DNA of 64,000 bases from Bacteroides cellulosilyticus. Lineage in GTDB: Bacteria > Bacteroidota > Bacteroidia > Bacteroidales > Bacteroidaceae. The position numbers were made by a program, and so were the translations under genes. Location: assembly GCF_020091405.1 (NCBI RefSeq), contig NZ_CP081903.1:1426001-1490000 (forward strand). Direction: 5' to 3'. Positions within the stretch are counted from its first letter, which is position 1. Each line of letters begins with the position of its first letter. This document shows, one piece after another, positions 51,989 through 62,200 of this stretch. The notes under the pieces are model-generated. The model did no database searches, was not told where the DNA came from, and saw only the letters and a list, made by a program, of their open reading frames with translations.

Positions 51989-52098
51989 GACATATATATT
52001 CAACACGTTGGATATATAGATCCAACGCATCCGATATATAGATCCAACACGTCCGGTATATAGATCGGACAGATTGGATCTATATGCCCAACAACTCA
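51989..52098. repeat. 22-nt periodic array, GATATATAGAT family
   Basis: Five units start at 51989, 52011, 52033, 52055 and 52077. Units 2 and 3 share GATATATAGATCCAAC and differ mainly in the following four bases. They lie between the FISUMP gene and the next lipoprotein gene on the same strand, starting 30 bp after a stop codon. The units match the array at 23927-24014. Confidence 0.8.
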
Positions 52099-52124
52099 TT
52101 CATTAACAAACCAATTTTAAGAAG

Positions 52125-53159
52125 ATGAACAGATATAAGACCTATATATGCCTTACCCTGCTAGCCCTTTCCGGCTGTAAGAACAATGACGACAACAGCC
52201 CACAGACACTCACACCGCAAATCCGGTATGAGTTCAGCGGTGGCGCAGGACACTATAATTATGCTCCGAGCATCATCCAGGACGAATACGGCATCCGCTA
52301 CGGGTTCATCTGCGAGAACCGCGACCCATTCAAGATAGTGGACTATGTTTATCTGTATAAAGGCATCCCTACGGAGAAAGGCTACGTATGGCAACCCGGC
52401 ACACAGATTATCGAACCCTCTGAAAGCGGCTGGGACAACTGCCACATCTGCGACCCCGACGTCCGCGAATTCAAAACAACCTATAAAGGGGAAACCTACA
52501 ACTGGATTATGACCTACCTCGGCGTAGATCGTTGGGACTGTAACCATAACCAGATAGGACTCGCCATCTCCAAGAACATTGAAGGTCCTTATATCAAGTT
52601 CGACAAAAACCCATTGGTTGCCTATCAGGACACCACCAAATGGGGTGTAGGGCAAAGCACCACCATCGTCAAGGACTCCGCCACCATACAGTTGTTCTAT
52701 CACTCCACCACGGAGAACGGCCCCTTCTGCATGCGCGAGATAAAACTGAACGATCTGGATAACATCGTATTGGGCGAGGAACAGGCAATCCCCTTCCTGA
52801 GCGCCAACAGTTATCCCGCCATGTCCGACAAGTACATCTATATGGTGTCCGAAACCCGCGTATCTCCCATCAAGGAAATACCCACCTGGGTAGGCGATGT
52901 ATGCCGCCTGGCGTACAAGCCGAGAACCGAAGACCTGGCCGGAGACAAGGACGGCTGGATAGAAATCGGACATGCCGGACCGGAAGAGACGGGATTCCCG
53001 CGAAACCATAACCCGGGCATCCTGACGGACACGAAAGGTTATATGCTCAGTGATGACGAACTGGTGATGTACTTCACCCCCGCCATGACAGGAGAGAACT
53101 GGTTATGGTCTTATGACCTGTATTCGGCTACGTTCAATCTGAAAAGTTACTTCAAATAA
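52125..53159 (+). CDS. Five-bladed beta-propeller lipoprotein, glycoside-hydrolase-like (copy 1)
   Basis: A 344-residue lipoprotein (LALSGCKN). Propeller-like motifs are spaced along the chain: YNYAPSIIQDEYGIRYGFI, CHICDPDVREF, WGVGQSTTIVK and GFPRNHNPGIL. They recall GH43/GH32-type propellers, where acidic residues at blade starts are catalytic, but I could not assign a family. It is a clear paralogue of the gene at 54273-55418. It may release or bind a ribose-containing ligand at the cell surface. Confidence 0.7.
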   Translation: MNRYKTYICLTLLALSGCKNNDDNSPQTLTPQIRYEFSGGAGHYNYAPSIIQDEYGIRYGFICENRDPFKIVDYVYLYKGIPTEKGYVWQPGTQIIEPSESGWDNCHICDPDVREFKTTYKGETYNWIMTYLGVDRWDCNHNQIGLAISKNIEGPYIKFDKNPLVAYQDTTKWGVGQSTTIVKDSATIQLFYHSTTENGPFCMREIKLNDLDNIVLGEEQAIPFLSANSYPAMSDKYIYMVSETRVSPIKEIPTWVGDVCRLAYKPRTEDLAGDKDGWIEIGHAGPEETGFPRNHNPGILTDTKGYMLSDDELVMYFTPAMTGENWLWSYDLYSATFNLKSYFK

Positions 53160-53211
53160 GAAAGTTCACATTTTCATTTCACCGAATAATTAACTTCTAA
53201 AACATAATGTT

Positions 53212-54264
53212 ATGATCAAGAACAAACTTTATCTATTAGGCTTATTTCTACTGGCCTTGTCGAGCTGCACTTCCTCCGGGAAACAGCAGAAAACGGAAGT
53301 TGCTTCAAACGCGGAAAAGATTATCTTGGAAACGGACATCGGCAATGATGTGGACGATGCTCTGGCGCTGGATATGCTCTACAAATATCTGGATGCGGGA
53401 GACATCGACTTATTGGGTATCATGATAAACAAGGAGGGCACTTACCCTGCCGAATACACAGACATCATGAACACTTGGTACGGTTATCCCCAAATTCCCA
53501 TCGGCATCCTGCACAATGGGGCGGACTGCGAGAATGACGCCACAAACTATGCCAAAGCCGTATGTCTGATACAGGATGAGAACAGCAAACCGACATTCAA
53601 ACGTTCGCTGAAAGGTGGTTACGACCAACTGCCGGAAGCTCCCGCCCTCTATCGCAAGCTGCTGGCACAGCAACCGGACAGTTCCGTCACGATCATCTCC
53701 GTAGGTTTCTCTACCAACCTTGCACGCTTGCTGGATACTCCGGCCGACGAATACTCATCGTTGACGGGCAAAGAGCTGGTTGCCAAGAAAGTGAAACTGC
53801 TATGCACTATGGCAGGATGTTTCAACAACCCCGAATTGTACGAATACAACGTTGTGAAAGATATTCCGGCAGCAAAGAAAGTGTTTACGGAATGGCCCAC
53901 CACGCTGGTGACTTCGCCTTTCGAGGTAGGTATCGCCATCAACTATCCTGCTACCAGCATCAAGAACGATTTCCAATGGGCACCGATACATCCGATGGTA
54001 GAAGCGTACAAGAGTTATCAAAAAATGCCATATGACCGTCCGACATGGGATTTGACCTCAGTACTCTATTCTGTTGAAGGACCTTCCTACTTCACTGTTT
54101 CGCCCGCAGGCAAGATAAGTGTAACGGACAAAGGGGCTACGGAATTTACTCCCGATGCGACCGGAAACCGCTACTACCTCACGGTAGATGCCGCCCAGGC
54201 TGAGAATATCAAACAACATTTTGTCAAACTGATTAGCAAACAACCCGCTCACTTTACTAAATAA
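53212..54264 (+). CDS. Inosine/uridine-preferring nucleoside hydrolase-like lipoprotein
   Basis: A 350-residue lipoprotein (LALSSCTS). The Ca-binding ribose-site motif of IUNH enzymes is intact: ETDIGNDVDDALAL. VTIISVGFSTNLARLL and VTSPFEVGIAINYP follow in the expected order. These enzymes split nucleosides into base and ribose. As a lipoprotein it acts in the periplasm or at the surface, feeding the permease and ribokinase of this locus. Confidence 0.9.
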   Translation: MIKNKLYLLGLFLLALSSCTSSGKQQKTEVASNAEKIILETDIGNDVDDALALDMLYKYLDAGDIDLLGIMINKEGTYPAEYTDIMNTWYGYPQIPIGILHNGADCENDATNYAKAVCLIQDENSKPTFKRSLKGGYDQLPEAPALYRKLLAQQPDSSVTIISVGFSTNLARLLDTPADEYSSLTGKELVAKKVKLLCTMAGCFNNPELYEYNVVKDIPAAKKVFTEWPTTLVTSPFEVGIAINYPATSIKNDFQWAPIHPMVEAYKSYQKMPYDRPTWDLTSVLYSVEGPSYFTVSPAGKISVTDKGATEFTPDATGNRYYLTVDAAQAENIKQHFVKLISKQPAHFTK

Positions 54265-54272
54265 TCAATATC

Positions 54273-55418
54273 ATGACTAAATATCTATTCTATATTATCG
54301 GGTTATGGCTATTCTGCTCTTGTTCGGACAGCACACCGGGAGAAGAACCGCCCGTTACCCCTCCCGAACCGACTCCTACCATAACCATCAGTAAACCGGA
54401 ATTCGTCTTCGGTTTCACGGGAGAGAGTAAATATTCTTATTGTCCGAGCGCACTGAAACAGGAGGACGGCAGTGTACACCTGTTCTTCTGCGGCAACCCG
54501 GAGAACCAGATTATGGTTGATAACATCTTCCATATAAAAATCAATTCGGACGGTTCGCAAACTGCTCCCAAAAGTGTACTGCAACCGGGCATCGCAGGCA
54601 CATGGGACGATCATCACACCTGCGACCCTTCCGTCATCGAGGGCAGTTTCAGCTGGAACAACGTGACTTACAAATATGCCATGTTCTTCCTGAGCAATAT
54701 GTACGGAGTGTATTACAATGAAATCGGTGTGGCATTCAGTAACAGCTTGGATGCCGACAGTTGGGTGAAATATCCGAAACAGATTGTAAGAAAGACGTGG
54801 TCGGACGACGGTGACCAGGAAATTGGCGGCGGCGGAAAATCGTGGGGAGTAGGCCAGCCATCCGTAGTATCTCTTGACAAGAAAGGGAAGGTATTGCTGA
54901 CTTACACCATCGGTGACATCGGCGGCACACGGATAGCATGGGCGGAAGCTGACTTCAGCAACATGGATAGCTATACCATCAGCACTCCTATGACTATCGT
55001 TCAAAGCGGCTTGCTGGCTATTGACAACCAATCGAGGGATTATACCTGCAATTCCGAGTTCGCCATCAACCAAGATGCGGATAAAATTGTCATGATACGC
55101 CCTGTGCAACCCATGCCCAATGATTACCCCGCTTATCTGAACAGTGCGCTGGAAATAGACTACATGAACCTCTCCGACTTCATGAACCAAAGCGGCAGTT
55201 GGACACCCATATACCGGATTACTCCCGACGATACGGGTTACCCGAGAAATCATAACGCAACTTTATTACGGGATAACTTCGGGCACTTACAAGATTGGGA
55301 AGAACCGGCTTTCTACTTTACAGTCAGCAAGGCGGCACCTGACGTACAACCTTCGGGCAGCAGCCATGCCGAATGGACATATCATATCTGGAAGAGCAAG
55401 GTGGTGAAAAGCAAATAA
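54273..55418 (+). CDS. Five-bladed beta-propeller lipoprotein, glycoside-hydrolase-like (copy 2)
   Basis: A 381-residue lipoprotein (LFCSCSDS) with a Pro-rich linker. It shares ordered motifs with copy 1: YSYCPSALKQEDGSVHLFF, HTCDPSVIEG, WGVGQPSVVS and GYPRNHNATLL. It starts 8 bp after the nucleoside hydrolase stop. It ends the operon. Enzyme or binding protein cannot be decided by eye. Confidence 0.7.
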   Translation: MTKYLFYIIGLWLFCSCSDSTPGEEPPVTPPEPTPTITISKPEFVFGFTGESKYSYCPSALKQEDGSVHLFFCGNPENQIMVDNIFHIKINSDGSQTAPKSVLQPGIAGTWDDHHTCDPSVIEGSFSWNNVTYKYAMFFLSNMYGVYYNEIGVAFSNSLDADSWVKYPKQIVRKTWSDDGDQEIGGGGKSWGVGQPSVVSLDKKGKVLLTYTIGDIGGTRIAWAEADFSNMDSYTISTPMTIVQSGLLAIDNQSRDYTCNSEFAINQDADKIVMIRPVQPMPNDYPAYLNSALEIDYMNLSDFMNQSGSWTPIYRITPDDTGYPRNHNATLLRDNFGHLQDWEEPAFYFTVSKAAPDVQPSGSSHAEWTYHIWKSKVVKSK

Positions 55419-55683
55419 TATCAATCTGACAATTTGATAATCCCATCACGCGAGAATGTCTTCTTTCCACCCGAAGATAAAGAAGGAAGAAAAAAACGCA
55501 AGGATTTCATTTTGCAGAAACGCAGGAAGAAGGGGAAAAGCACTTTTGGAAGAACATCATGGAACGATTTGTCCCCTTTTAGTGTTTTAAAGCCCGATAT
55601 CGGGCGGAATGCTGACAAAAGGTGGGATTGCCGGTTATCACGTCATTCGTTCAACCAGAAGAAAATAAAGCATGTTCCCGGTA

Positions 55684-55903
55684 AGGCTACACCCTTTCAT
55701 CCACATGGTATCACCCTTTCAGGGAAATGGCTACACCCTTTTTGGGAAAAGGTGTAGCCCTACCGAAAAACAGATGGTGTATTTTACCTGAATACATCAT
55801 CTGTTTTGTCTGAAAAGACCATCCGTTCAAGGCAAATAGATGGTGTATTGCAGACAAAAAGATGATTTATCTCCCGAAAAGAGACGATGGATTGCGCTAA
55901 AAG
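55684..55903. repeat. Ten-unit 22-nt periodic array
   Basis: Units start every 22 nt from 55684 to 55882. Units 1-3 share a C(A)CCCTTT core and GGGAAA end (caccc at 55690, 55712, 55734). Units 5-10 share an AGAYSATS start (AGATGGTGTATT in units 5 and 8) and an A-rich end; units 6 and 7 carry the inverted ATC form. Units 3 and 4 are partly inverted copies (GGCTACACC / GGTGTAGCC). The phase is unbroken for 220 bp. Confidence 0.8.
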
Positions 55904-56201
55904 GAGTAATTCAATCCAATGCTACGTCAGCAGAATATACGAAATTACATCTTTATGTCAACAAAATAGCAATATCTTTATCCTTGAAGCAGACTGAAAA
56001 GCACTCAGCAATATTTCACAAGTCTTATTCTCTCAGCTACCCGGTTACCCCTACTTTATTACAAATAACAGGGAATCATACCCCCACTTCATTACAAAAT
56101 CATTATCTTTATACTGAAAAACAAACACTTAAGCTTTTATGATAGAGCGTAGACTTTTATCCCCCTTGACCGAATGGAAAAACAGTAAAAACAGAAAGCA
56201 T

Positions 56202-56245
56202 GAGGAACAGCCCCACAGGAACATAACGGGCTGTTCCTCTTCTTT
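56202..56245 (+). terminator. Strong terminator in the gap before the mannan locus
   Basis: Perfect 12-bp stem (GAGGAACAGCCC / GGGCTGTTCCTC), 14-nt loop, then TTCTTTTT. It lies about 785 bp after the last gene of the ribose-type operon. Confidence 0.8.
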
Positions 56246-56340
56246 TTACGGTTTTGTGACATATCTATCTATATTTATGCCATTGCCTGCATCCATACAT
56301 TAATGTCGCGAAATCATATACCTCTTCCCACATTTGCGCA

Positions 56341-56348
56341 TACCTTTG
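56341..56348 (+). promoter_or_regulatory. Probable -7 element of the mannan operon
   Basis: TACCTTTG matches TAnnTTTG. It gives a leader of about 155-160 nt before the GH76 ATG at 56515. Confidence 0.5.
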
Positions 56349-56434
56349 CAAACAGAAAAAAATTCATTTGTATCCTTGATTGAAGAATAGGTAAGATAAA
56401 AACATAGGTAAGAAAGATTTCAGAACAGGAAAAC

Positions 56435-56467
56435 AAAAACAGGTAGTTGAAACTGCTACCTGTTTTT
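56435..56467 (+). terminator. Terminator-like hairpin in the GH76 leader (possible attenuator)
   Basis: Perfect 12-bp stem (AAAAACAGGTAG / CTACCTGTTTTT), 9-nt loop, with the closing arm ending in TTTTT. It lies between the promoter element and the ATG, 47 bp before the start codon. Confidence 0.65.
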
Positions 56468-56514
56468 CTAAAAGAGAAAAAGAAAAACATACAATATAAC
56501 AATCTAAATTAAGA

Positions 56515-57717
56515 ATGATGAATTCAAAACAAGCGCTTTTCAGTCTATTAATATGCGTAATGGCAATAACAGGTTGTGATACGCAAAAACAGGCCCTCGT
56601 AGGTAATGAACTTGCCCTGACACGAGCCAAGCAAACGTTGGATTCCTTGTACCAGAATTATTCAGTCTCCGGCACATGCCTGTTGCGTGAAAATTATCCT
56701 TCCAACATAGGTGATTATACTGCAACCTACCTGGCATCCGAAGAGCAAAAGAATATGCCTAACCTGTATTCCTATCTATGGCCCTATTCCGGAACCTTCT
56801 CGGCCGTAAACGCTTTATTCGAGACAACAAGCGATGCAAACTACAAATCATTGCTCGATACTAAAGTATTAATAGGCCTGGAAGAATATTTCGACACCCG
56901 GAGAACTCCCGAAGCCTACGCTTCATACATCAACAGCGCAGCGCAATCCGATCGTTTCTATGATGATAATGTCTGGTTGGGAATCGACTTTACCGACGTT
57001 TACACGCTTACCAAAGAAGCAAAATATCTCCAGAAAGCACAACTTATCTGGAATTTCATAGAAAGTGGTATGGACAACAACCTGGGAGGCGGTATCTACT
57101 GGTGCGAGCAAAAGAAAGAATCCAAGAACACCTGCTCGAATGCTCCCGGTTCAGTCCTCGCGCTGAAACTCTTCAAAGCCACAAAGGACAGCACCTATTT
57201 CGTAAAAGGTCAGCACCTTTATGAATGGACCAAAGCGAACCTGCAAGATTCGACCGATTACCTGTACTTCGATAATATCGCCCTGGACGGAAAAATAGGT
57301 AAAGCCAAATTTGCCTATAACAGTGGCCAGATGATGCAGTCGGCCGCCCTACTTTACCAACTGACCGGTGACAAAAACTATTTGACCGACGCTCAGAACA
57401 TCGCCCGGGCATGTCACAACTATTTCTTCATGGACTATGCAACAGAGCAGGGTAAAACCATCAAACTCCTGAAGAAAGGCGATATCTGGTTCACCGCAGT
57501 CATGCTCAGAGGTTTTATCGAACTATACCAGGCAGACCGGAACAAAGTCTATCTGGATTCCTTCAACCAAAGTCTGGACTATGCCTGGGAACATGCACGG
57601 GATGAGAAAGGATTATTCAGCACCGACCTCAGCGGAAGTACCCACGATAACCGGAAATGGTTGCTGACCCAAGCTGCCATGGTTGAAATGTATGCCCGCC
57701 TTGCGGCCGTCAAATAA
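56515..57717 (+). CDS. GH76 alpha-1,6-mannanase-like lipoprotein
   Basis: A 400-residue lipoprotein (Cys21, AITGC). The (alpha/alpha)6-barrel family GH76 is shown by the catalytic Asp pair in FYDDNVWLGIDF (Asp150-Asp151), plus YLWPYSGTFSAVNAL and GGGIYWCEQ. GH76 enzymes are endo-alpha-1,6-mannanases on the backbone of fungal mannan. It heads an operon with GH125 31 bp downstream. A second ATG at codon 2 is also possible. Confidence 0.88.
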   Translation: MMNSKQALFSLLICVMAITGCDTQKQALVGNELALTRAKQTLDSLYQNYSVSGTCLLRENYPSNIGDYTATYLASEEQKNMPNLYSYLWPYSGTFSAVNALFETTSDANYKSLLDTKVLIGLEEYFDTRRTPEAYASYINSAAQSDRFYDDNVWLGIDFTDVYTLTKEAKYLQKAQLIWNFIESGMDNNLGGGIYWCEQKKESKNTCSNAPGSVLALKLFKATKDSTYFVKGQHLYEWTKANLQDSTDYLYFDNIALDGKIGKAKFAYNSGQMMQSAALLYQLTGDKNYLTDAQNIARACHNYFFMDYATEQGKTIKLLKKGDIWFTAVMLRGFIELYQADRNKVYLDSFNQSLDYAWEHARDEKGLFSTDLSGSTHDNRKWLLTQAAMVEMYARLAAVK

Positions 57718-57748
57718 TAAATGAGAATATACTAATACCTTTTAAAAC

Positions 57749-59215
57749 ATGAAAAAGAGAAATATCGGTCTATGCGCCGTAGCGTTGTTCTGCATGCACA
57801 ACAATGCCAAAGCAATGGAGCCAACTTTAAAACAGGACAACACCAAAGTTGTGAACCATGCCCAGGTGACTGCCGCTTACAAGACCAACCGCCCTGCCGT
57901 AAAAAACAGACTGTACGTTTCGAAAGCCGTAGAAGCCGAAATCCTGCGGGTAAAGAAACTGCTGACCAACCAGAAACTGGCATGGATGTTCGAGAATTGT
58001 TTTCCGAACACACTGGATACCACCGTACATTATCGTTTGCTGGATGGTAAACCCGATACATTTGTCTATACCGGCGACATCCACGCCATGTGGCTGCGCG
58101 ATTCCGGTGCACAGGTTTGGCCCTACGTGCAACTGGCACACAAAGACCCTGAACTGAAAAAAATGTTGGAAGGCGTCATCCGTCGCCAGTTCATGTGCAT
58201 CAACATCGATCCTTATGCCAACGGATACAACGATGGCCCTACTGGTGGCGACTGGATGTCAGATATGACCGACATGAAACCCGAACTGCACGAACGTAAA
58301 TGGGAAATAGACTCCCTCTGCTACCCTCTCCGACTGGCTTACCAATACTGGAAAGAGACAGGCGATGCCAGCGTCTTCGACGAAGCATGGATAGAGGCTA
58401 TCACCAACATCCTGAAAACGTTCAAAGAACAGCAGCGCAAAGACGGTGTAGGCCCTTATAAATTCCAACGCAAGACGGAACGCGCGCTCGACACACTGAA
58501 CAATAATGGTCTGGGTGCTCCAGTCAACCCTGTCGGACTCATTGTTTCCTGTTTCCGTCCTTCGGATGATGCCACCACACTTCAGTTTCTGGTTCCGTCG
58601 AATTTCTTTGCTGTATCTTCTTTAAGAAAAGCTGCGGAAATCCTTTCGACGGTGAATGAAAATGGTACTCTGGCTCAGGAGTGCACAGCCCTGGCTGACG
58701 AGGTAGAGATTGCCTTGCAGAAATACGCTACCTACAATCACCCGAAATACGGCACAATCTATGCTTTCGAAGTAGATGGTTTCGGCAACCACATGCTGAT
58801 GGACGACGCTAACGTACCGAGCCTCCTCGCCATGCCTTATTTGGGAGATGTGGATGTAAACGACCCTATCTATCAGAATACCCGTCGCTTCGTATGGAGC
58901 CAGGACAATCCGTATTTCTTCAAAGGAAAAGCCGGTGAAGGAATAGGCGGCCCACATATTGGATATGATATGGTATGGCCCATGAGCATCATGATGAAAG
59001 CTTTCACCAGTCAGGATGATCAAGAGATTAAAGAATGTATCAAGATGCTGATGGATACAGATGCAGGAACCGGATTCATGCACGAATCTTTCCACAAAGA
59101 TGATCCGGCAAACTTTACCCGCGCCTGGTTTGCCTGGCAAAACACACTGTTCGGAGAGCTGATTCTGAAACTGGTGAATGAAGGAAAGGTGGAATTACTT
59201 AATCAAATATTATAA
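57749..59215 (+). CDS. GH125 exo-alpha-1,6-mannosidase
   Basis: A 488-residue protein with a signal peptide ending near residue 22 (NAKA). GH125 blocks: TGDIHAMWLRDSGAQVWPY (about 110-128), DPYANGYNDGPTGGDW, GPHIGYDMVWPMSIMMKA and GFMHESFHKDDPANFTRAW. These metal-independent inverting enzymes release mannose from alpha-1,6 chains. It complements the endo-acting GH76 product upstream. Confidence 0.92.
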   Translation: MKKRNIGLCAVALFCMHNNAKAMEPTLKQDNTKVVNHAQVTAAYKTNRPAVKNRLYVSKAVEAEILRVKKLLTNQKLAWMFENCFPNTLDTTVHYRLLDGKPDTFVYTGDIHAMWLRDSGAQVWPYVQLAHKDPELKKMLEGVIRRQFMCINIDPYANGYNDGPTGGDWMSDMTDMKPELHERKWEIDSLCYPLRLAYQYWKETGDASVFDEAWIEAITNILKTFKEQQRKDGVGPYKFQRKTERALDTLNNNGLGAPVNPVGLIVSCFRPSDDATTLQFLVPSNFFAVSSLRKAAEILSTVNENGTLAQECTALADEVEIALQKYATYNHPKYGTIYAFEVDGFGNHMLMDDANVPSLLAMPYLGDVDVNDPIYQNTRRFVWSQDNPYFFKGKAGEGIGGPHIGYDMVWPMSIMMKAFTSQDDQEIKECIKMLMDTDAGTGFMHESFHKDDPANFTRAWFAWQNTLFGELILKLVNEGKVELLNQIL

Positions 59216-59264
59216 AACTCTGAAACAATAAATGTTTGCTACACTTTAATAATACTATAAACAT

Positions 59265-62200
59265 ATGAAAGAAATCAAAAAAAGAAAATGGTTTATTCTG
59301 ACAAAGCACTCAACCAGAATAACGGCTATCTGTATTTCCCTCTTGGTAATAGGGGCATTTAGCGAGCAAGTTTATTCAAAAGATAACTTGGTCAATAAAG
59401 CCACAAACATTACAGATGGAATTCGGCAAGAGGCAAAAAGAAACATCACCGGACAAGTAAAAGACAATATGGGTGAAAGCCTAATTGGAGTAACCGTCCA
59501 AATAAAAGGAGAAGTAGGCGGAACCATCACCGATATAGACGGCAAGTTTACAATTAAAGCCAATATAGGTGACAAATTGGTAGTATCTTATATTGGATAC
59601 ACCCCTCAAGAAATAATGATTGACAATCGTGAGCATTTCTCAATCGTCTTAAACGAAGACGTCAATGAACTGCAAGAAGTTGTAGTTGTAGGGTATGGTA
59701 CACAAAAACGTCTGAATGTAACAGGTTCTGTGTCATCCGTTTCTTCAAACCAGTTAAAACAAAGCCCTGTTGCCAATATATCTAATGCTTTGGCCGGACG
59801 CCTACCCGGTATCATTTCCGTCCAACGTGGTGGAGAACCGGGCAATGATGGAGCCAACATATGGATACGTGGTTTCGGTACGTATGGAACAGCAAACTCC
59901 CCACTTATAATGGTAGATGGACTAGAACGCAGTTATGACAATATTGACCCCAATGAAATAGAGGATATCACCATATTGAAGGATGCCTCTTCTACTGCAG
60001 TTTATGGAGTTCGTGGTGCTAACGGTGTTATTCTTATCACAACCAAAAGGGGTACTGCTGAAAAGCCGCAAATTAGCGTTAACTTGCAAACTGCCATTCA
60101 GCAACCTACACGTTTACCTAAATATTTAGATTCATACGATGCCTTAACGCTCTATCGTGAAGGTTTAGTGAATGATGGACTAAATGCTGCTATGTATACA
60201 GACGAATACTTAGCAAAATACAGAGACAACAGTAATCCTACTTATAAATATCTTTACCCTAATGTAAATTGGCAAGACGAAATGCTTAAACCGTCTTCAA
60301 TGATGCATCAAGCTAATATCAATATAAACGGTAAAAATTCATTTGTCCGCTATTTTGTTTCAGTATCTTATATGCAGCAAAACGGACTTTATAATTATGA
60401 AGATGCCACAGAAGACTATAATATTCAAGCAACTCTGAACCGATATAATTTCCGCTCAAATGTAGATTTATCCATCTCTAAGAATTTAGAAATGGAAGTC
60501 AATCTAGGAGGTATCATCCGTGACCGTAACTATCCTAACGTAGATACTGGAGACCTTTGGAATCGTTTAAAGATAACACCTCCATGGTGGTATCCCGTAC
60601 AGAACCCTGACGGTTCGGCTGCCGGTGTACAAGGTTTAGCAAGAAATCCTTATGCCATGTTGACCCAACAAGGTTATAGAAAGAATTTCGAAACAACTCT
60701 CCAAGCTACGGCCGGTTTTACATGGAAGTTACCTTGGGTAACCCCTGGATTAAGTATAAAAGGCCGCCTGTCCTTTGATACAATGAATTTCAGGGATGTA
60801 ACTCGTGCTAAAGGAGCATACACCTACCGTTATGTAACAAATGAAGATGAACCCGACTTATCCAAAGGTACATACATCCGCGTGGAAGAAGGAACCAACA
60901 CGTTAGATTACTCTGTTAATGCCAACGGAAACAAAAAAGTCATTGCAGAACTGTATCTTAATTACGAACGCAGGTTTGGCAAACATGATATAAAAGGGCT
61001 CTTACTGTATAATCAAGAAAGCTATTCCGCTGCTGTGGGAGGAGGCAAAAACAATGCAATTTCTGGATTACCCTACAAATATCAAGGTTTAGTGGGACGG
61101 GCAGCATATGCTTTTGACGACAGATACTTTGCTGAATTTAACTTTGGTTACAATGGTTCGGAAAACTTTATCAAAGGACGACGGTTCGGTTTTTTCCCAG
61201 CCTTCTCTGCCGGTTGGCTAATTTCTAATGAAAGCTTTATTCAAGATAATCTCCCACAAATAAGCCTATTGAAACTCAGAGTTTCTGCAGGCGTTGTTGG
61301 AAATGACAAGTCAGGACAACGCTTCCTGTATCAAGGGAAATGGATATTGGATGCTCCGGGCTACCAGTTTGGAACAAACAATGACGGTGCTTGGTATGCC
61401 GGAGCCGAAGAAAATGCTACCGGTAACCCATTCGTTACTTGGGAAAAGTCTAAGAAATTCAATTTCGGTCTTGACTTAGGGCTGTGGAATAATGAACTAA
61501 AGTTGGAGACAGACATCTTTTACGAACGAAGAGACAATATTCTGACACAACCATTAACCATACCCGAAATTGTGGGTATAGCAAACTTACCGATGATCAA
61601 CGCAGGTATAGTTGATAACAAAGGATTCGAAGCCACCCTTACTTATCAAAAGAATATTAATGACTTTGGTTACTTCATCAGAGGGAATGTTTCTTTTGCC
61701 CGCAATAAGATTGTGGACATTACTGAACCCAAACTGGAAGGAAGAGAGTGGCAAGCACGTACTGGACGAAGAATCAATGAACACATGGGTCTGACTGCCA
61801 TAGGTTTGTTCAAAGACTGGGAAGACATTGCAAGCAGTCCTAAACAAACTTTCGGTCCTGTCCAACCAGGTGATATCAAATATGCAGATCTAAATGGTGA
61901 CGGACAAATAGACACACAAGATGAAGGATACTTAGGAAGAGTATCAATTCCGGAAACGATGGCAGGATTATCCTTAGGATTAAATTACAAAGGATTTGAT
62001 ATTAGTGTATTATTTCAAGGTGCTTTTGGTGCCTATGTCTACTACGGAGGGAGCAGTACTTATCCGTTTTCACAGAACAGTAGCGTCTTGGCAGAAGTAA
62101 AAGATAACTATTTCAGCACCCAAAATCCTAATGTGAATGCCTTATATCCACGTATGACATCCAATGACAATGCCAATAACTATCGTGTATCAAGTTTTTG

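Larger units (their letters stand above)
55419..56514. other. 1.1-kb gap: 22-nt array, distant terminator, promoter and leader hairpin
   Basis: No convincing gene is seen. Contents in order: a purine-rich stretch (55434-55660), a ten-unit 22-nt array (55684-55903), an AT-rich part with a 33-nt direct repeat of TTACAAA (56059 and 56092), a terminator (56202-56245), a promoter element (56341) and a leader hairpin (56435-56467). Confidence 0.7.

Noticed and set aside
55434-55757. A 107-codon plus-strand frame after the ribose-type operon
   Set aside because: It is Lys/Arg-rich translation of purine-rich DNA, overlaps the 22-nt array and has no domain.
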